IMG/VR virus record: IMGVR_UViG_3300025121_000144
Span: 1 to 22,086 of that record
From: a virus
DNA length: 22,086 nt
Strand: one strand, 5' to 3'
Below, piece by piece: positions 20,297 to 22,086 of the stretch; within the stretch, counting starts at the first letter, position 1; every line of letters starts with the position of its first letter. The position numbers were made by a program, and so were the translations under genes. Below the pieces are notes generated by a model that saw nothing but the letters and a program-made list of their open reading frames with translations, had not been told where the DNA came from and made no database searches.

Positions 20297-20805
20297 TACC
20301 GATCAACTCCATAGAGTATGTTTCCATACGTCGATTTATCGGGGCTTGACGACAGGCTTTTCTTATAGGCGATTGCTGCTGACGTTGTATTGAATGTGCG
20401 AACATAAATCTCATAAGTAAATCTACTTCCGTCTGGGGACGATAGGGCATACGTTGGCATTACCGTTTCCCATGTTGTAAGCAGTTTAATCGCATTGCTG
20501 TTTTCTATCGCGTAAACGTGAGATTCGGAATACTCCACCGTCCACGGTAGTTTTGCTTTTACCGCCGATGTGTAGTCGGTGCTGTTGCAACGGTAAACCT
20601 CAACAACATCTTTTGACAAGTCTATCGGGGTACTAAAAATAATCTTATGCGGATTTGCCGTCGTAACCCCAGCATATCTTTTTGAACGCAATAGCCCATC
20701 ATCTCCACCGTCCCCCTTGTCTCCGTCGTCGCCTTTATCGCCCTTGAACCAATCACACCCCGACAATAGCAACGCAAAAAAGACCACCCATAAAACTTTA
20801 CGCAT
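20296..20805 (-). CDS. Prophage-encoded lipoprotein with collagen-like segment
   Basis: The product has 169 residues. MRKVLWVVFFALLLSGC is a lipoprotein signal with lipobox LSGC, lipidated on Cys17. Asp18 follows, which in enterobacteria keeps lipoproteins in the inner membrane. Gly repeats every third residue from 22 to 37 (GDKGDDGDKGDGGDDG), a short collagen-like tether. The rest (about 45-169) is a beta-rich periplasmic domain. It lies between repressor and integrase genes in the same mRNA, so it would be made by the lysogen. Inner-membrane lipoproteins of this kind can block superinfecting phage DNA (T5 Llp and related examples act on receptors), which is a plausible but unproven role. 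AGGGGG precedes its ATG. Confidence 0.78.
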   Translation of the reverse strand: MRKVLWVVFFALLLSGCDWFKGDKGDDGDKGDGGDDGLLRSKRYAGVTTANPHKIIFSTPIDLSKDVVEVYRCNSTDYTSAVKAKLPWTVEYSESHVYAIENSNAIKLLTTWETVMPTYALSSPDGSRFTYEIYVRTFNTTSAAIAYKKSLSSSPDKSTYGNILYGVDR

Positions 20806-20815
20806 TACACGCCCC

Positions 20816-21208
20816 CTATTGTTTTTTAGCCAACCTTTTTTTTAATTCAACGATCTGTCTTTGCTGATCTATCACAACCCCGACTAATTCGTTTTCATTT
20901 TCTTCTACGTCGAAAAACCATGTAATTTTTTTTCCTGTATGTTTTGCGATTACACACAACGTGTCTATTTGATTTATATGACCAATCTCTAAATGAGCAA
21001 GTGCCGACATTGACATACCAATATCGTCGGCGAATTGCTTTTGATTGCGCTTTTTTTCTTTCCGTGCCAATGCGATCTTTTCACCAATGCGTTTTCGCAA
21101 CACTACGGAATTGACGACTAACGCATCTTTCGTCAAGTTCTTTTCCATGTTTTTCCCCGAAACACGATGTAGTTCTTCCGTTGATAAAACGTTACGCACT
21201 ATACTCAT
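20816..21208 (-). CDS. Phage repressor (XRE-type HTH with C-terminal coiled coil)
   Basis: The product has 130 residues. Residues about 37-100 are an XRE/Cro-CI helix-turn-helix domain ('LRKRIGEKIALARKEKKRNQ', then 'QKQFADDIGMSMSALAHLE'). The C-terminus is a short leucine-zipper-like coiled coil (ENELVGVVIDQQRQIVELKK). There is no LexA-type peptidase domain, so induction would not be by RecA cleavage. The ATG at 21208 has AGGA at long spacing; a second start at 21148 (MEKNLT) has GGGGA at better spacing and removes 20 residues ahead of the HTH, so either may be used. It is first in an operon with the lipoprotein and integrase, reading from a promoter that overlaps the early promoter. Confidence 0.85.
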   Translation of the reverse strand: MSIVRNVLSTEELHRVSGKNMEKNLTKDALVVNSVVLRKRIGEKIALARKEKKRNQKQFADDIGMSMSALAHLEIGHINQIDTLCVIAKHTGKKITWFFDVEENENELVGVVIDQQRQIVELKKRLAKKQ

Positions 21209-21242
21209 ATAACATTTTTCCTAAAAATACTGATGAAAGGTA

Positions 21243-21271
21243 TTGACATTTATGCAATTATTTGACATACT
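21243..21271 (+). promoter_or_regulatory. Early (PR-like) promoter
   Basis: TTGACA (21243-21248), 17-bp spacer, CATACT (21266-21271). It faces right and gives a leader of about 370 bases before the first gene. It overlaps the repressor promoter. Confidence 0.6.
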
Positions 21272-21284
21272 ATGCACATAGCAA
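21256..21284 (-). promoter_or_regulatory. Repressor (PRM-like) promoter
   Basis: On the minus strand TTGCTA (21284-21279), 17-bp spacer, ATAATT (21261-21256). It reads into the repressor gene with a 5' UTR of about 40 bases, and overlaps the early promoter so that the two cannot be used together. Confidence 0.5.
21270..21281. promoter_or_regulatory. Candidate repressor operator
   Basis: CTATG-CA-CATAG is an inverted repeat that covers the -10 of the early promoter and the -35 of the repressor promoter. A further CATAG half-site is at 21286-21290. TATGCAA (21251) and TTGCATA (21305) form a wider inverted pair around it. Confidence 0.5.
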
Positions 21285-21317
21285 GCATAGATGATGCAGT
21301 TTAGTTGCATAACACAA

Positions 21318-21496
21318 GCACCTCTCGATCCCTAAAAACTTAACATGCCGCCCCACTCGACCCTGCGACACTTTCTCACGCTACGGGGCGGATCCCATAA
21401 ACAATAAGGACACCAGCCATGCCTTAATTAAAGCATGGGCAAACTTTCGAACTTTGAGAGGTGCGGACTGTTCGTTGGCATTAGCCACTGGTGTCC
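21318..21496 (+). promoter_or_regulatory. Interleaved long-range pairings in the early leader RNA
   Basis: Four perfect pairings lie here: GCACCTCTC (21318-21326) with GAGAGGTGC (21456-21464), CCGCCCC (21348-21354) with GGGGCGG (21385-21391), GGACACCAG (21408-21416) with CTGGTGTCC (21488-21496), and CCATGC (21417-21422) with GCATGG (21433-21438). The first and third interleave, so they form a pseudoknot or exclude each other. The leader could therefore switch between folds. Confidence 0.5.
21400..21496 (-). ncRNA. Candidate small RNA B, antisense to the early leader
   Basis: A promoter at 21500-21528 would start it at about 21494-21496, precisely at one arm of the GGACACCAG/CTGGTGTCC stem. 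The other arm (21408-21416) ends it, followed by U-rich TTATTGTTT. The two ends pair by 9 bp and the middle has a CCATGC/GCATGG hairpin. No ORF with SD is inside. It is complementary to the early plus-strand leader, so it can act as a cis-antisense RNA like lambda OOP or P4 immunity RNA. Length would be about 95 nt. Confidence 0.5.
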
Positions 21497-21499
21497 CCC

Positions 21500-21528
21500 A
21501 TTTTAGCAACTTTAGCTATAAATGGCAA
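21500..21528 (-). promoter_or_regulatory. Sigma70-like promoter for candidate RNA B
   Basis: On the minus strand TTGCCA (21528-21523) and TAAAAT (21505-21500) are 17 bp apart, each one base off consensus. A run of G follows, suitable for a start at the closing stem. Confidence 0.6.
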
Positions 21529-21530
21529 TC

Positions 21531-21542
21531 TCTATATATAGA
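21531..21542. repeat. AT-rich 12-bp palindrome
   Basis: TCTATATATAGA is a perfect palindrome in an AT-rich part of the early leader, just upstream of the promoter of candidate RNA B. It could be an UP element or a binding site; AT-rich palindromes are also common by chance. Confidence 0.25.
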
Positions 21543-21650
21543 TATATACATATTCTAAGCATACCAATAGTTTAGCAGGTGTGCAAGTTTTCAGTAAGTG
21601 ATGCAGGTATCAAAAGACTGACTAAATTCCACTAAAAGGCGGTGAAAAAA

Positions 21651-21875
21651 ATGGCAGTAATTACGAACAAACAGATGTGTGAGATACTGGGATTCAAAAA
21701 TCTATCAACCCTTTACAGGGTCAAAAAGAAAGACCCTACGTTTCCTAAGCCCATATATCTATTCATGAAAACCATTAAAGATAAATCAGGAAAGGACGTA
21801 AACGTGAAGACACGTTCGCCACGTTACCATAGCGAAGACGCACACGCATGGCTCGAATCTCAAAACAGGGGGTAG
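21651..21875 (+). CDS. AlpA/excisionase-like small winged-helix protein
   Basis: The product has 74 residues from ATG 21651, which has AGGCGGTG at proper spacing. An in-frame GTG at 21642 lies within that SD. 'ITNKQMCEILGFKNLSTLYR' followed by 'DPTFPKPIYL' and 'SPRYHSEDAHAWLESQ' is the AlpA/MerR-like helix-turn-helix layout of phage excisionases and AlpA regulators ('t.kel.e.lgvs..ti.r....dp.FPkpi....r...w...dv.aWl'). It is the first gene of the early plus operon after the long leader. It could be the Xis partner of the integrase or an activator. Confidence 0.72.
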   Translation: MAVITNKQMCEILGFKNLSTLYRVKKKDPTFPKPIYLFMKTIKDKSGKDVNVKTRSPRYHSEDAHAWLESQNRG

Positions 21876-21876
21876 C

Positions 21877-22086
21877 ATGAACATTGGAAAGGGCTGCGTT
21901 TGGGGTTTGATCTACGGTAAGACCAAGTACGCTGGGGCCCGGAAGGAGAAGCGCGTGTATCGCTGGAAAACGCTACTTTTAATCACGGCGGGGATTGTGT
22001 TTGTTGCGCTACAGGCGTGTAGTATCGCGGGTTGTGATCGGCAGGTTAAACAAGCGTGTGCGTGGGCCGACAGGGTAGCGAGTGTG
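21877..22086 (+). CDS. Membrane or lipoprotein early protein, N-terminal part (runs off window)
   Basis: Seventy codons are open to the window end. A hydrophobic segment 'TLLLITAGIVFVALQACSIA' begins near residue 34. Two starts are possible: ATG 21877 (GGGGGT upstream, one base after the previous stop) and in-frame GTG 21955 (AAGGAG at ideal spacing), which would give a short basic n-region before the hydrophobic part, ending at a lipobox-like LQAC. With the long start it is a membrane anchor; with the short start a signal peptide or lipoprotein. Function unknown. Confidence 0.6.
   Translation, partial: MNIGKGCVWGLIYGKTKYAGARKEKRVYRWKTLLLITAGIVFVALQACSIAGCDRQVKQACAWADRVASV

Overview
The window looks like part of a temperate tailed phage, most likely with podovirus-type virions, infecting a diderm (Gram-negative-type) bacterium. 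The diderm inference rests on a phage lipoprotein with a lipobox and several proteins with Sec signal peptides. The host phylum cannot be named from this sequence. A stretch identical in form to the 3' end of a tRNA gene (best fit tRNA-Leu) lies beside the integrase, flanked on both sides by phage genes. It therefore reads as an unrecombined attP, and the window as free or circularised phage DNA rather than an integrated copy.

Layout. Bases 1-16899 form a minus-strand late block. In transcription order it holds a small unknown gene, terminase small subunit, a large terminase split into ATPase and nuclease genes, a tandem-domain GroES-like co-chaperonin, portal, a tiny membrane protein, three small unknown genes, an intrinsic terminator, then scaffold, an unknown gene, decoration protein and major capsid protein. 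After these come a fibre-like protein, a zinc-ribbon protein, a small secreted protein, the head-tail adaptor, a large tail-hub protein and a second fibre-like protein. The block ends with two long proteins likely to be internal or ejection proteins and the start of a third. Bases 17005-17370 (minus) encode a winged-helix protein, possibly a replication initiator, with iteron-like repeats just downstream and a leader hairpin that can cover its ribosome binding site. Bases 17371-18207 hold no clear gene but contain a candidate small RNA on the minus strand, a consensus plus-strand promoter and a GC-rich leader with three hairpins. Bases 18208-19042 (plus) are a three-gene operon ending in a strong terminator. 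Bases 19047-19273 contain attP. Bases 19268-21208 (minus) are the lysogeny operon: repressor, lipoprotein, integrase. Bases 21209-21650 are the genetic switch, with overlapping divergent promoters and a second candidate small RNA antisense to the long early leader. Two plus-strand early genes follow, the last cut by the window edge.

How it fits together. The most unusual feature is that five late proteins, including recognisable adaptor and tail-hub homologues, begin with textbook Sec signal peptides. Capsid, portal, scaffold, decoration and putative ejection proteins do not. This suggests that the tail parts are sent to or through the inner membrane, unlike the cytoplasmic assembly usual for tailed phages. 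A phage co-chaperonin with two GroES domains and a two-gene large terminase add to the unusual character. In the switch region, two short RNAs on the minus strand share segments with each other and are complementary to the early leader, recalling RNA-based immunity of the P4/P1 type.
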